NCBI RefSeq assembly: GCF_017355915.2
Contig: NZ_JAFEUV020000008.1
Coordinates: 186,001 to 250,000, forward strand
Length of the DNA: 64,000 nt
Direction of reading: 5' to 3'
From: Telluribacter roseus
Lineage (GTDB): Bacteria; Bacteroidota; Bacteroidia; Cytophagales; Spirosomataceae
Positions within the stretch are counted from its first letter, which is position 1, and every line of letters begins with the position of its first letter. The translations under genes were made by a program, and so were the position numbers. The notes under the pieces were generated by a model. The model had not been told where the DNA came from and made no database searches. It saw nothing but the letters and a program-made list of their open reading frames with translations. Shown here piece after piece: positions 20,801-27,556 of the stretch.

Positions 20801-21312
20801 AATACAGGTACCCCATTCTTTACACCCTGGTTGATGTACAACTCGTTGGCGAGCCTGGTAGAGTCACGGAAGAAGCCCGAGTGGCAGACGTAGATGTCCA
20901 GCAGTCCGTCACCATTGACATCCACCACGCTGACACCTGTACTCCAGGTACCGTTGCCGGCTACGTTGGCTTTGCGAGTCACATCTTCAAACCGGATGCT
21001 GCCGGGCGTCTGGGCCGAGCGGTTGAGGTACAGCTTGTTCTTTACCGTATTGCCCGACACGAACAGGTCGGGCCGTCCGTCCCCGTCGAAGTCCCCGATG
21101 CCTACGCCATTGCCGTTGTAGAGGTACTCGTACCGGAATATGTGCAGGGAGTCGTTTTCCTGAATCTTATTCACGAAGTCAACACCACTGGCTTTGGGTG
21201 TGAGGCGGGTAAAGAGGGACTGGGCAGAGGCTTCTACCCCCATGAGTACCATAGCTCCCACAAGGAAAGAGCCTATTCTCTTCCGGTACATATCAGGTGC
21301 GCAAGCAGCCAT
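17878..21312 (-). CDS. Giant FG-GAP/VCBS repeat protein with ASPIC/UnbV domain
   Basis: A 1144-residue exported protein. The frame starts at 21312, but the Met at codon 8 (21291) precedes a better signal peptide (RKRIGSFLVGAMVLMGVEASAQ). Two propeller blocks of FG-GAP repeats, recognisable by many calcium loops such as GDFDGDGRPDL, VDVNGDGLLDI, DYDRDGDLDM and DINQDGWPDL, surround an ASPIC/UnbV domain at about residues 580-645 (VRGYQSSVTTDLHFGLG, then VIVWPMG). This CRTAC1-like layout is common in Bacteroidota surface proteins. No enzyme residues are visible; binding of glycans or cell surfaces is the usual suggestion. It lies 18 bases after the monooxygenase gene and 12 before the haloperoxidase gene, implying one transcript and a joint role. 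Confidence 0.85.
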   Translation of the reverse strand: MAACAPDMYRKRIGSFLVGAMVLMGVEASAQSLFTRLTPKASGVDFVNKIQENDSLHIFRYEYLYNGNGVGIGDFDGDGRPDLFVSGNTVKNKLYLNRSAQTPGSIRFEDVTRKANVAGNGTWSTGVSVVDVNGDGLLDIYVCHSGFFRDSTRLANELYINQGVKNGVPVFKEMGKQAGLDAPGTLSTQAAFFDYDRDGDLDMFLLNHSNHTVNPLLNTRQIRRTPSRHFGNRLFRNDSQNGQLKFTDVTLNSGIINNALNFGLSVTVADINQDGWPDLYTTSDYTEVDCYYVNNRNGRGDGPTFTESLKQSFAHVSKFSMGADVGDFNNDGRPDVLTLDMLPEDNHRQKLLKGPDQYDQYHLLLDSGYYHQQMRNMLHLNVGLDAEKRVRFSEIGQLAGISNTDWSWAGLMADFDNDGWKDILITNGYLRDFTNMDFLKYTVADEQLKEAAKGNLNFRTYGLVQKMPSNKLRNYIFRNRGGETANLLGFEDVSQSWGLTEATVSNAAAYADFDGDGDLDLVVSNINEPLHIYQNNAAQKQYLTVRLEGKASNSQALGAKVWVYAGGQQQYKELYPVRGYQSSVTTDLHFGLGKATAIDSVVIVWPMGARSVLPAPAPNQIVEVKEPATGTPAKALAQQVAKPTLFEQLAPEATGLDFYHQENDFVDFKVEVLLPYQLSRMGPALARGDVNGDGREDLYFGGAANQFGVLYLQTANGKFIAASAQPWRQHVVSEEVGAHFFDADQDGDLDLYVVCGGNEYEDQSPEYQDHLYLNQGDGTMLYAPAALPAMLSSKQCVVSADIDGDGDLDLFVGGRAVPGSYPEAARSYLLRNDGTPGQPRFTDATAEWSPLLLNPGMITAATFADLDADGRKDLVLAGDWMGIRTFRNKSNGFEEVKDKSLLNTEGMWASITATDLDGDGDMDFIVGNSGLNNQFKASVGKPMILHYDDFDKNGVIDPITSYYVGDKSFPMFSRDEMLDQMVPLRRKYTSYASYADATTEDLFGKAAVEKARKLYCRQLSSVILENKGGFTFAVHELPQTAQVSRISGIVADDVDGDGKTDLVVAGNFLPYRVQLGPCDASFGLFLKQIGPMRFEPVGPEQSGLWAGGDVRSMTLINSGAQQKWLVVGRNEDEVLVFRINQPHK

Positions 21313-21330
21313 ATGGAAAGTTTTTTAGAG

Positions 21331-22686
21331 CTATTTGGAAGAGATCTGCCAGTCGAACGTCAGTTGGTCGTCGCCTTCCTCACGTACTACATACATCAGC
21401 AGCAGTGTCATCATTTCCTGATCACTCCGCATGTTACCTTCCGAAAGTACCAGCTTGGGCGGGTTGTTCGGGTTCATGGGGTTCTGGGCCGTGTTGTCGT
21501 AAGTACCTTCTATATGCACAACAGCACCCTTCGGTAGCAGCACCGGCTTTTGATAACGGTATATCTCCTGCCAGCGAAAATCCCAGTCCGGTATCCGTAC
21601 CAGCGGTATAGTATCTCCGTTGGCCTGGGTGGCATAGGCCTTAAATGTCTTGCCTAGCTGGTGCATGTGCGGCCAGGCCGAGAGCAGCGACACGTCGGGC
21701 TGGTTATTGGCTATCCGGAGGGTGAAGGTCTTGACTTCATCCGCAAAGAGCATAAAGGGCGGAGTGATGTCTTTCTCACCGATGCCCCCCGATCCCAGAC
21801 TGATCACCTTTACCTTTCGCTTGATAGGGGTATTCTTGAAGAAAAAGTTAACACCATTGATACTCTCGGCATCCAGAGCCGAAGGCCCGTAATGTACCGT
21901 GAGGAGCATAACACCGCGGCGGGGCATTTCCCAGCCCATATCTTTGGGGTACGTCTCGAGAGAGGCACCAGGTACCCAGCCCCCGTAGTAGCTCATTTCT
22001 TTCTTGTACTTCACCCACTGGTAGTACTGGCTGGCCGACTCGCCGTTCATATCTACGACATTGACCGTATTATGTAAATTTATGACTGTGTCCTCCACGG
22101 GGTGAATAGCAAAGTTGGCGTGGTGGATGATCTTTTTGTCGTTGGACGTAAATTCAATGGCCTCAATGTTGGCCCGCTGCGCCAGCTCAAAAGGAACCTT
22201 GAACATGATGAAGCGCTCCTTACCGTCGCCTTTCTGTACGTAGGCTTCGCTCATTTTGAGGGTCAGGTCGGGCTTGCGGTGGTAAGCCGTACCAGCGATG
22301 GCTCGTTCCAGCAGGGCTTTTTCGGCATCCTGCTTTACTTTCCCTTTCGGAGTGCCAGCGTCTATCCAAGCTACCAGCGTTTCTATTTCCTTATCACTCA
22401 GCGAGCGGTTATTAGCAAACTGGGTATAGTGGTCGTCGGCTTTCCAGGGAGGCATATAGCGGCTGCTTACCACCTTCCGGATAAACTTCGATCGCTTGGC
22501 TACATCATCGTACGTGATAAGGGAAAAAGGCGCGGCCTCACCCGGACGATGGCACACTGAACAGTTGTTATGAATAATGGGCTGCACATCCTTATAAAAG
22601 GTCACGGATTGGGAGTATCCTTCCAGAGTTGAAAGGAGGCTACCTATCAGGAGTATAGCAGCAAGCTTGGTTTTTAGACGAGACAT
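21331..22686 (-). CDS. Cytochrome c domain fused to a PHM-like type II copper monooxygenase domain
   Basis: A 451-residue secreted fusion. After a signal peptide (to about YSQ, residue 26) comes a small cytochrome c domain with haem motif CSVCH at 42-46 and a likely axial Met in the RYMPPW segment (Met78). The rest matches the two-domain fold of ascorbate-dependent copper monooxygenases: His188-His189 and His265 (TVHYG) for the first copper, His340 and His342 (WPHMHQLG) and a Met in DQEMM (425-426) for the second. All copper ligands seem present, so it is not a degenerate homologue. Such proteins hydroxylate carbon centres using electrons, which the fused haem could supply. It opens the three-gene set, has a TACATTTG -7 box upstream and a hairpin leader. 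The substrate is unknown. Confidence 0.8.
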   Translation of the reverse strand: MSRLKTKLAAILLIGSLLSTLEGYSQSVTFYKDVQPIIHNNCSVCHRPGEAAPFSLITYDDVAKRSKFIRKVVSSRYMPPWKADDHYTQFANNRSLSDKEIETLVAWIDAGTPKGKVKQDAEKALLERAIAGTAYHRKPDLTLKMSEAYVQKGDGKERFIMFKVPFELAQRANIEAIEFTSNDKKIIHHANFAIHPVEDTVINLHNTVNVVDMNGESASQYYQWVKYKKEMSYYGGWVPGASLETYPKDMGWEMPRRGVMLLTVHYGPSALDAESINGVNFFFKNTPIKRKVKVISLGSGGIGEKDITPPFMLFADEVKTFTLRIANNQPDVSLLSAWPHMHQLGKTFKAYATQANGDTIPLVRIPDWDFRWQEIYRYQKPVLLPKGAVVHIEGTYDNTAQNPMNPNNPPKLVLSEGNMRSDQEMMTLLLMYVVREEGDDQLTFDWQISSK

Positions 22687-22689
22687 TCG

Positions 22690-22735
22690 TTGAGGAGGAT
22701 TACTTCTACCTATCTACACATGATTACCTCCTCAA
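22690..22735 (-). promoter_or_regulatory. Leader hairpin with a tiny upstream frame
   Basis: In the transcript of the monooxygenase gene, TTGAGGAGG (22735-22727) can pair with CCTCCTCAA (22698-22690), a 9-bp stem ending 3 bases before the start codon. GAGGAGG is a strong Shine-Dalgarno-like sequence and is followed after 5 bases by AUG-UGU-AGA-UAG (22721-22710), a three-codon frame encoding Met-Cys-Arg. The arrangement could couple upstream initiation to exposure of the main start. This is inference; strong Shine-Dalgarno sites are rare in this phylum. Confidence 0.4.
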
Positions 22736-22770
22736 AATTAAAAAATTTTAAAAAGCATAACAACTAATTC

Positions 22771-22778
22771 CAAATGTA
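22771..22778 (-). promoter_or_regulatory. -7 box of the monooxygenase operon
   Basis: CAAATGTA on the plus strand gives TACATTTG on the minus strand, a full match to TAnnTTTG. It lies 85 bases before the start codon, just beyond the leader hairpin. No TTG at the usual -33 distance is seen. Confidence 0.4.
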
Positions 22779-22804
22779 TCAATCGGTTACACTTGTGTAG
22801 CCTC

Positions 22805-23593
22805 CTATTGGAGTGAGAGAATAGTACCCGCTGAACCGCTCGTAGCGGCGGCCAGATCATCAGCATGGCAGATGGTCACGCGGCTGACTTGCTCCTGTAG
22901 CGCCTTAAATGCATTGTCCAGCTTAGGTATCATTCCTTTGTTGATGACGCCCTCCGCTTTGTAGCTGGCGTATGAGTCCGGATTCAGGGAAGAGATGACG
23001 GCATTGTCGTCATCAGGGTCGGAGAGGACACCCTTTTTCTCAAAGCAGTACACCAGATTCACCTCGTAGCGCTCCGCCATACCCACGGCCATGGCGGAGG
23101 CCATGGTATCGGCATTGGTGTTGAGTAGTACACCTTCGGCACTATAAGTTAACGGGGCTATAATAGGTACCAGCCCACTTTGCAGCAGAGCCTCTACCTG
23201 AGTGGTATTAACGGCTTCAATATCTCCCACAAAACCATAGTCTATCTCCTTCACCGGGCGCTTTACCGATCGGATAATGCCCCCGTCGGCTCCCGTGAGA
23301 CCGATGGCATTGCAGCCCTGCGCCTGTAGCTGCGCCACCAGATTCTTGTTGACCAGTCCTCCGTATACCATCGTCACTACGTCAAGCATGGGGCGGTCGG
23401 TGATGCGGCGGCCGTCTACCATCTGGGTTTCGATCTGCAGCTTGGCGGCTACCTGCGTAGCTACTTTACCACCACCGTGTACGAGTATCTTGGGAGAGGG
23501 GAGTTGGGCAAAGGCCTGCAGGAATCGGGAGCAGGCTTCGGGATTATCAATGACGTTGCCGCCGATCTTTACAACCAGTAGAGTACCAGACAT
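22805..23593 (-). CDS. argB: Acetylglutamate kinase family (ArgB)
   Basis: Phosphorylates N-acetylglutamate (or the N-succinyl form used by some Bacteroidota) in arginine synthesis. From the chosen start MSGTLLVVKIGGNVID the protein has 262 residues, the normal length. KIGGN and VHGGGKVA form the phosphate-binding glycine loops, and the late NTNADTMASAMAV segment with the LTDVxG-like equivalent VLSDPDD match the amino-acid kinase fold. The open frame extends 35 codons upstream to 23698, but that extension is not family-like and contains the promoter box TACCTTTG, so I reject it. It lies far from argH and no other arginine gene is close. Confidence 0.93.
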   Translation of the reverse strand: MSGTLLVVKIGGNVIDNPEACSRFLQAFAQLPSPKILVHGGGKVATQVAAKLQIETQMVDGRRITDRPMLDVVTMVYGGLVNKNLVAQLQAQGCNAIGLTGADGGIIRSVKRPVKEIDYGFVGDIEAVNTTQVEALLQSGLVPIIAPLTYSAEGVLLNTNADTMASAMAVGMAERYEVNLVYCFEKKGVLSDPDDDNAVISSLNPDSYASYKAEGVINKGMIPKLDNAFKALQEQVSRVTICHADDLAAATSGSAGTILSLQ

Positions 23594-23640
23594 AGGACGC
23601 TGCGAAAATGAGATTAGATGTGTTCCTGGAATTTGGGAAG

Positions 23641-23648
23641 CAAAGGTA
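23641..23648 (-). promoter_or_regulatory. -7 box of argB
   Basis: CAAAGGTA on the plus strand reads TACCTTTG on the minus strand, 48 bases before the chosen argB start. It supports the shorter protein. The nearest TTG upstream is 26 bases away, longer than the usual 17-23, so only the -7 side is convincing. Confidence 0.45.
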
Positions 23649-23720
23649 TATAAATGCCTCCGGATTTGCCGAATCAAACCGAGGCTGATGAATGTCATTC
23701 GCTGATTCCGAACGCAGAAG

Positions 23721-23728
23721 TACCTTTG
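23721..23728 (+). promoter_or_regulatory. -7 box of the truncated haemoglobin gene
   Basis: TACCTTTG on the plus strand, 64 bases before the start of the haemoglobin gene. With the argB box 73 bases to its left on the other strand, it marks a divergent promoter region. Confidence 0.4.
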
Positions 23729-23792
23729 TTGTGTTGAAGAGAGAGATGTACTACCCCATGGTAGTACCCTACTATGTATATAACTACGTACT

Positions 23793-24191
23793 ATGCTTCC
23801 TGATATAACTACCAGAGCCGATGTAGAGCTACTGGTTAATACGTTTTATGGCAAGGTCCGGGAGGACCAACTGATCGGGCCGCTGTTTAGTGAAGTAGCC
23901 CGGGTGAACTGGGACCTGCACCTGCCCAAGATGTATGACTTCTGGGAGAACATCCTGTTCGGAACGGGAGGGTACCGTGGCCGGCCCATGCCGCCGCACT
24001 TCCGGCTTACCCAGCAGCATCCGCTGAGGCCCCACCACTTCGATCGGTGGCTGGTCCTGTTTTACGAAACGGTAGATGAATTGTTTGAAGGCGAAAAAGC
24101 CGCCGAAGTGAAGGTACGGGCGCTGAATATTGCCTCTATGATGGAGTTCCGGGTGGAGCAGCTCAATAATATGAATGAGGCGGCCCAGTAG
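23793..24191 (+). CDS. Group III truncated haemoglobin
   Basis: A 132-residue 2/2 globin of the TrHb3 group. Marks are the early AELLV-like helix (VELLVNTFYGKVRED), the DLIGPLF-type turn (QLIGPLFSEVA), the central MYDFWENILFGTGGYRG block and HFDRWLVLF with proximal haem ligand His82. Members bind oxygen, nitric oxide or sulfide, and roles in NO or peroxide detoxification under low oxygen are proposed for the group but not settled. It is cytoplasmic, has its own promoter, is divergent from argB and convergent with the nucleotidase gene, 12 bases apart. Confidence 0.92.
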   Translation: MLPDITTRADVELLVNTFYGKVREDQLIGPLFSEVARVNWDLHLPKMYDFWENILFGTGGYRGRPMPPHFRLTQQHPLRPHHFDRWLVLFYETVDELFEGEKAAEVKVRALNIASMMEFRVEQLNNMNEAAQ

Positions 24192-24199
24192 GCCGCCTC
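24177..24199. terminator. Hairpin across the haemoglobin stop codon
   Basis: A 9-bp stem GAGGCGGCC/GGCCGCCTC (24177-24185, 24191-24199) whose loop and right arm include the stop codon at 24189-24191. GTGTTTAG follows on the plus strand. With only 12 bases between two convergent genes, it is the only candidate terminator for either. Confidence 0.55.
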
Positions 24200-24203
24200 G
24201 TGT

Positions 24204-24899
24204 TTAGATTATCGCTTTCAGCTCGTGAAGGTGACGGATGTCGTGCGTGGGTACCTCGTCGTACTGCAGGCCCAGCGGGTTGTAGTAGACGGTATCCAGT
24301 CCGAAGCGCTTGGCCCCCAGTATATCCGCTTCCCAGTTATCACCGATCATGATGCACTCTTCGTGCCGGGCGCGGGCCAGTTCCAGCGCGTAGGCAAATA
24401 TGCGCGGATCGGGCTTCTTAGCCTGTGCCTTTTCGTTGGTAATGATATGGGTGAAGTAGTGGAATATTCCTGAGTTTTGCATCTTCTTCGCCTGCACATG
24501 GTCAAAGCCATTGGTGACGATGTGCAGCACATACCCTTGCCCGGCCGCATGATCCAGTACATCCAGCGCTCCTTCGAGCAGGTACTTTTTCTGGGGCAGT
24601 AGCTCCAGGTAGCACTCACCGAGTTCGGAACAGCAGGTAGGGGCTACCAGTCCCATCTCCTCAAAAACCATCCGGAAACGATTCTCCCGAATGTAGGTAT
24701 GCGTATAAGTACCCTGATCAAAGGCCTTCCAGAGGGCCAGGTTGATGCGGGAAAACGTACCGATAAACTCGTCGCAGGAGGTTACGCCATGGCCTGCCAG
24801 TTCAAACCGTTCAAATATTTCCAGGAGTGATTCGGACGAGTTACGCTCAAAGTCCCACAGGGTATGGTCCAGGTCAAAAAACAGATGCTTATACTTCAC
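24204..24899 (-). CDS. HAD-family pyrimidine nucleotidase, YjjG-like
   Basis: A 231-residue haloacid-dehalogenase hydrolase. Motif I is FFDLDHTLWDFE with catalytic Asp9 and Asp11, motif II is the Thr in VTNGFDHVQ, motif III Lys lies in the KAQAKKPDPRIF segment and motif IV is MIGDNWEADILGA. The first motif followed by Trp-Asp and a helical cap is characteristic of the YjjG type, which dephosphorylates non-canonical and normal pyrimidine nucleoside monophosphates and may cleanse pools. Cytoplasmic, with the next gene 56 bases upstream on the same strand, so both may share a transcript. Confidence 0.88.
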   Translation of the reverse strand: MKYKHLFFDLDHTLWDFERNSSESLLEIFERFELAGHGVTSCDEFIGTFSRINLALWKAFDQGTYTHTYIRENRFRMVFEEMGLVAPTCCSELGECYLELLPQKKYLLEGALDVLDHAAGQGYVLHIVTNGFDHVQAKKMQNSGIFHYFTHIITNEKAQAKKPDPRIFAYALELARARHEECIMIGDNWEADILGAKRFGLDTVYYNPLGLQYDEVPTHDIRHLHELKAII

Positions 24900-24955
24900 A
24901 GGTTATTCTTTTTATCTCCTCTTACCTCACTTATGGCAGAAAGTCGGCTTACGGA

Positions 24956-25261
24956 CTAAACGTCCAGCTTGAGCCGCTCTACAGGCGTATTATTTACCAG
25001 GTGGCTTTCTATAATCTCTTCTACATCCGAAAGTTGTACATTTCCATAAAATACTCCCTCGGGATACACTACTACCGCCGGTCCAAAGGCACACATATCC
25101 AGGCAGGCGGTACCTTGCGCACGCATCTCAGGCATCAGTTTACGCTCTTTCATCCCTGTTTTGAAAGCATCTACCAGGGCGAGTCCATGTTCACGTCCGC
25201 AGCATTTCTTGGGAGCATCTTTCTGGTTTGTACAGATAAAAACGTGCTTACTATATTTCAT
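24956..25261 (-). CDS. Thioredoxin-like 2Fe-2S ferredoxin
   Basis: A 101-residue protein with the thioredoxin-like fold seen in the NuoE-type small ferredoxins. Likely cluster ligands are Cys10, Cys20 or Cys21, Cys53 and Cys57, in HVFICTNQKD, KKCCGREHG and ACLDMCAFGPAVVVYPEG. The PEGVFYG sequence after the last Cys is a family mark. Its redox partner is unknown. It precedes the nucleotidase gene and may be co-transcribed with it. Confidence 0.9.
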   Translation of the reverse strand: MKYSKHVFICTNQKDAPKKCCGREHGLALVDAFKTGMKERKLMPEMRAQGTACLDMCAFGPAVVVYPEGVFYGNVQLSDVEEIIESHLVNNTPVERLKLDV

Positions 25262-25813
25262 AAAGATATTTGTATTAAATATGACTAAGATTATAACTAT
25301 AAATTAGGATTTGATTGAACTTAGGAAGGTCAATCTTCGTATATACATTCCGAACACCCGGATGCCTGCCATCAGCTACTCCGGCAAAGGTAGTAATTTG
25401 GGAACAGATACGAAGTACCAGTAACCAGCGCTCCGATCCGGGTAGCTTTTTTACCGTTTACTAAATAGTCATAAAACCTGAGTCTTACTTTCTGAACTAT
25501 CGGTAGTAGTTCAGAGTTTAGATATTTGCGGAAAAGTTGCAATAGTTCTAGTTTTTCGCCGAATGAGTACAAAATGCCCAAGTAGAGGTGCAACCATAAA
25601 AATCGGGCCCAAAACTTGTTAACAATTGTTAATCCCCGGCGTTAATCGAAAAAAAGCAAATAGAATGCTTGCAAATCAATGATCTAATATATTTCTTTGA
25701 TATACCTAAAGAAAAAGGCCCAATAAAATAAGCTTCTTAATTACCCAGACTAAAAACGAAAGGAGGTACAATATCGATACACGGCTCTACGTTAACTAAA
25801 TCGAACAACTTAA
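25262..25813. other. Long spacer before the ECF sigma gene
   Basis: No credible gene lies in these 552 bases. A minus frame at 25372-25593 (73 codons) lacks any recognisable features and I reject it. A perfect 14-base palindrome TTAACAATTGTTAA lies at 25619-25632 about 180 bases before the sigma gene and could be a regulator site. The stretch 25635-25800 is AT-rich, as expected for a promoter and leader. Confidence 0.55.
25619..25632. promoter_or_regulatory. 14-bp palindrome upstream of the sigma gene
   Basis: TTAACAATTGTTAA is perfectly palindromic and its left half overlaps a GTTAAC at 25618-25623. Such dyads are often dimeric regulator sites. No regulator is known for it, and a chance AT-rich palindrome cannot be excluded. 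Confidence 0.3.
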
Positions 25814-26413
25814 ATGGATAAAGTCCTAGTTAGCGACAGTGAGTTGGTATCGCTGTACATCCGTGGCAATGAAAAAGCTTTTGAAAAGCTGGTTCAGCGT
25901 CACAAGTCCAGAATCTATACGACTATTTATCTGATTGTAAAAGACCAATACGTTGCCGAAGATCTATTGCAAGACACACTGATCAAGGCAGTCGATACTA
26001 TAAAGTCAGGTAAGTACAACGAAGAGGGTAAGTTTTTGCCATGGATTATTCGTATCGCTCACAACCTCGCAATTGATTATTTCAGACGTGATAAACGCTA
26101 CCCCAATGTAGTGTTTGAAGATGGAAGCAATGTGTTTAATACACTTGACTTTTCGGAAGATTCGGTAGAGTCGATCCAGATTCGTCAGGAAACACATGAG
26201 CAGCTGCGGGAGATGATCCAGCGGTTACCCGACGTGCAAAGGCAGGTACTCATCATGCGCCACTATGAGGACATGAGCTTTCAGGAGATCGCCGATGCCA
26301 CAGGGGTGAGCATTAATACGGCATTGGGGAGGATGCGTTACGCGCTGATTAATTTGCGCAAGCAATTTAGCCAACGTACTCCGCAATATGACCAAAACTT
26401 TTACTTACGATGA
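25814..26413 (+). CDS. ECF-type RNA polymerase sigma factor
   Basis: A 199-residue sigma-70 family protein with only regions 2 and 4, as in extracytoplasmic-function factors. Region 2 contains the core-binding and -10 recognition helices (KSRIYTTIYLIVKDQYVAEDLLQDTLIKAV and the FLPWIIRIAHNLAIDYFRR type, in parts), and region 4 ends with the helix-turn-helix QVLIMRHYEDMSFQEIADATGVSINTALGRMRYAL in parts. It directs a set of promoters not visible here. The next small gene overlaps its end by 26 bases and is probably its partner. The gene has an unusually long spacer upstream. Confidence 0.93.
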   Translation: MDKVLVSDSELVSLYIRGNEKAFEKLVQRHKSRIYTTIYLIVKDQYVAEDLLQDTLIKAVDTIKSGKYNEEGKFLPWIIRIAHNLAIDYFRRDKRYPNVVFEDGSNVFNTLDFSEDSVESIQIRQETHEQLREMIQRLPDVQRQVLIMRHYEDMSFQEIADATGVSINTALGRMRYALINLRKQFSQRTPQYDQNFYLR

Positions 26414-26636
26414 TGTTGTACGGTATCTGTATGCCGAAACAACCCAAGAGGAAAACGCCCTGATTGTTGAGGCACTCGCCCTTGACGATGAACTGATGAA
26501 CTTCTACCTCGACGCGCTCGAGATACAGCATCAGATGAACCGCATCACCCGAACGCCATCCGATCGGGTGATCGAAAGGGTGCTGGATTATTCCTGTCAA
26601 TATACTATAAATCAACCGGCCGAACTGTCTGTATAG
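26388..26636 (+). CDS. Small putative partner of the ECF sigma factor
   Basis: An 82-residue acidic, mainly helical protein that overlaps the end of the sigma gene by 26 bases. It lacks a membrane segment, and I see no HxxxCxxC zinc motif of ZAS anti-sigma factors. The N-terminal DDVVRYLYAETTQEENALIVEAL pattern (in parts) resembles the cytoplasmic helical start of anti-sigma factors without their transmembrane half. The overlap and order imply translational coupling with the sigma gene. A role as anti-sigma or sigma chaperone is inference. A terminator follows. Confidence 0.7.
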   Translation: MTKTFTYDDVVRYLYAETTQEENALIVEALALDDELMNFYLDALEIQHQMNRITRTPSDRVIERVLDYSCQYTINQPAELSV

Positions 26637-26665
26637 ATATTTCTGTCGGTTGTTTTGTTTGTACA

Positions 26666-26708
26666 CTACCTTCCTGCTTCAACAGCATAAGCAGGAAGGT
26701 AGATTTTT
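26666..26708 (+). terminator. Intrinsic terminator of the sigma pair
   Basis: A perfect 14-bp stem (26666-26679 with 26689-26702) around a 9-base loop, followed by ATTTTTA. It lies 30 bases after the stop of the small partner gene and before nth. Confidence 0.85.
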
Positions 26709-26736
26709 ATTGCCTTACCGTTAGAGTATAATTAGC

Positions 26737-27393
26737 ATGCAGAAGAAAGAGCGTTTTCGACTTTTCCTCGATTACTTTACTACCCATTTCCCCCAACCTG
26801 AGACAGAGCTACAATTCGGTAATGCGTATGAATTGCTGGTGGCGGTGATCCTGTCGGCGCAGTGTACTGATAAACGAATCAATGCCATTACCCCCACGTT
26901 GTTTGAGCGTTTCCCGGACCCACAGTCGCTGGCGGCCTCTACGGCCGAGGAGGTATTCTCCTATATACGGTCGGTGTCGTACCCCAACAACAAAAGCAAG
27001 CACCTGGTAGGTATGGCTCGTATGCTGGTGGAGGAGTTTGGCGGGGAAGTACCTGCTACCGTGGAGGAGCTACAGCGTATGCCGGGCGTAGGACGCAAGA
27101 CTGCCCACGTCATAACTTCTATTATATTCAACCAGCCTACTATGGCTGTAGATACGCACGTGTTCAGGGTGTCGCACCGGCTGGGGCTGGTACCCCGTAC
27201 GGCCACTACGCCACTGGCGGTGGAGAAGAGCCTGATGCCATATATTCCTAAGGAGCTGGTACCTAAGTCGCACCACTGGCTGATCCTGCACGGCCGGTAC
27301 ATATGCCTGGCCCGTACCCCCAAGTGTCACGAGTGTCCGCTGACTCATTTCTGTAAATACTACGAGCAACTTCAGAAAAAGAAGGCAGCCTGA
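26737..27393 (+). CDS. nth: Endonuclease III
   Basis: A base-excision repair glycosylase/AP lyase for oxidised pyrimidines. At 218 residues it has normal length. The helix-hairpin-helix LQRMPGVGRKTAHV carries catalytic Lys121, and Asp139 lies in AVDTHVFRVSHRLG. The C-terminal 4Fe-4S loop has Cys190, Cys197, Cys200 and Cys206 in the expected C-x6-C-x2-C-x5-C spacing. It stands alone between the sigma pair and the FKBP gene. Confidence 0.97.
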   Translation: MQKKERFRLFLDYFTTHFPQPETELQFGNAYELLVAVILSAQCTDKRINAITPTLFERFPDPQSLAASTAEEVFSYIRSVSYPNNKSKHLVGMARMLVEEFGGEVPATVEELQRMPGVGRKTAHVITSIIFNQPTMAVDTHVFRVSHRLGLVPRTATTPLAVEKSLMPYIPKELVPKSHHWLILHGRYICLARTPKCHECPLTHFCKYYEQLQKKKAA

Positions 27394-27447
27394 TTATTTT
27401 CGGACTGCTTTCCAACCTTCCCCCGTTGGTTATACTCTTAGAGTAGA

Positions 27448-27484
27448 TAGCTTCGGGCCGGTGCAACAAACCTGCCCGAAGCTA
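27448..27484 (+). terminator. Hairpin after nth
   Basis: An 11-bp perfect stem TAGCTTCGGGC/GCCCGAAGCTA with a 15-base loop, 54 bases after the nth stop. No T-run follows, so termination is uncertain. Confidence 0.4.
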
Positions 27485-27556
27485 CGTACTAGAGTGAAGC
27501 AGTAACGCAATCCCTTATTAACCCAAATTTTACCTTATTTTACTTTACATTGTTTT

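Noticed and set aside
20122-21537. A 471-codon plus-strand frame opposite the FG-GAP/ASPIC gene
   Set aside because: It is the mirror of a strongly repetitive gene with clear calcium-loop motifs on the minus strand; the plus frame has no domain or signal and crosses a gene boundary.
23594-23698. N-terminal extension of ArgB by 35 residues
   Set aside because: It lacks family similarity and contains the TACCTTTG promoter box, so translation begins at 23593.
25372-25593. A 73-codon minus frame in the spacer before the sigma gene
   Set aside because: No recognisable motif, no promoter or ribosome site, and typical of chance frames in such a spacer.
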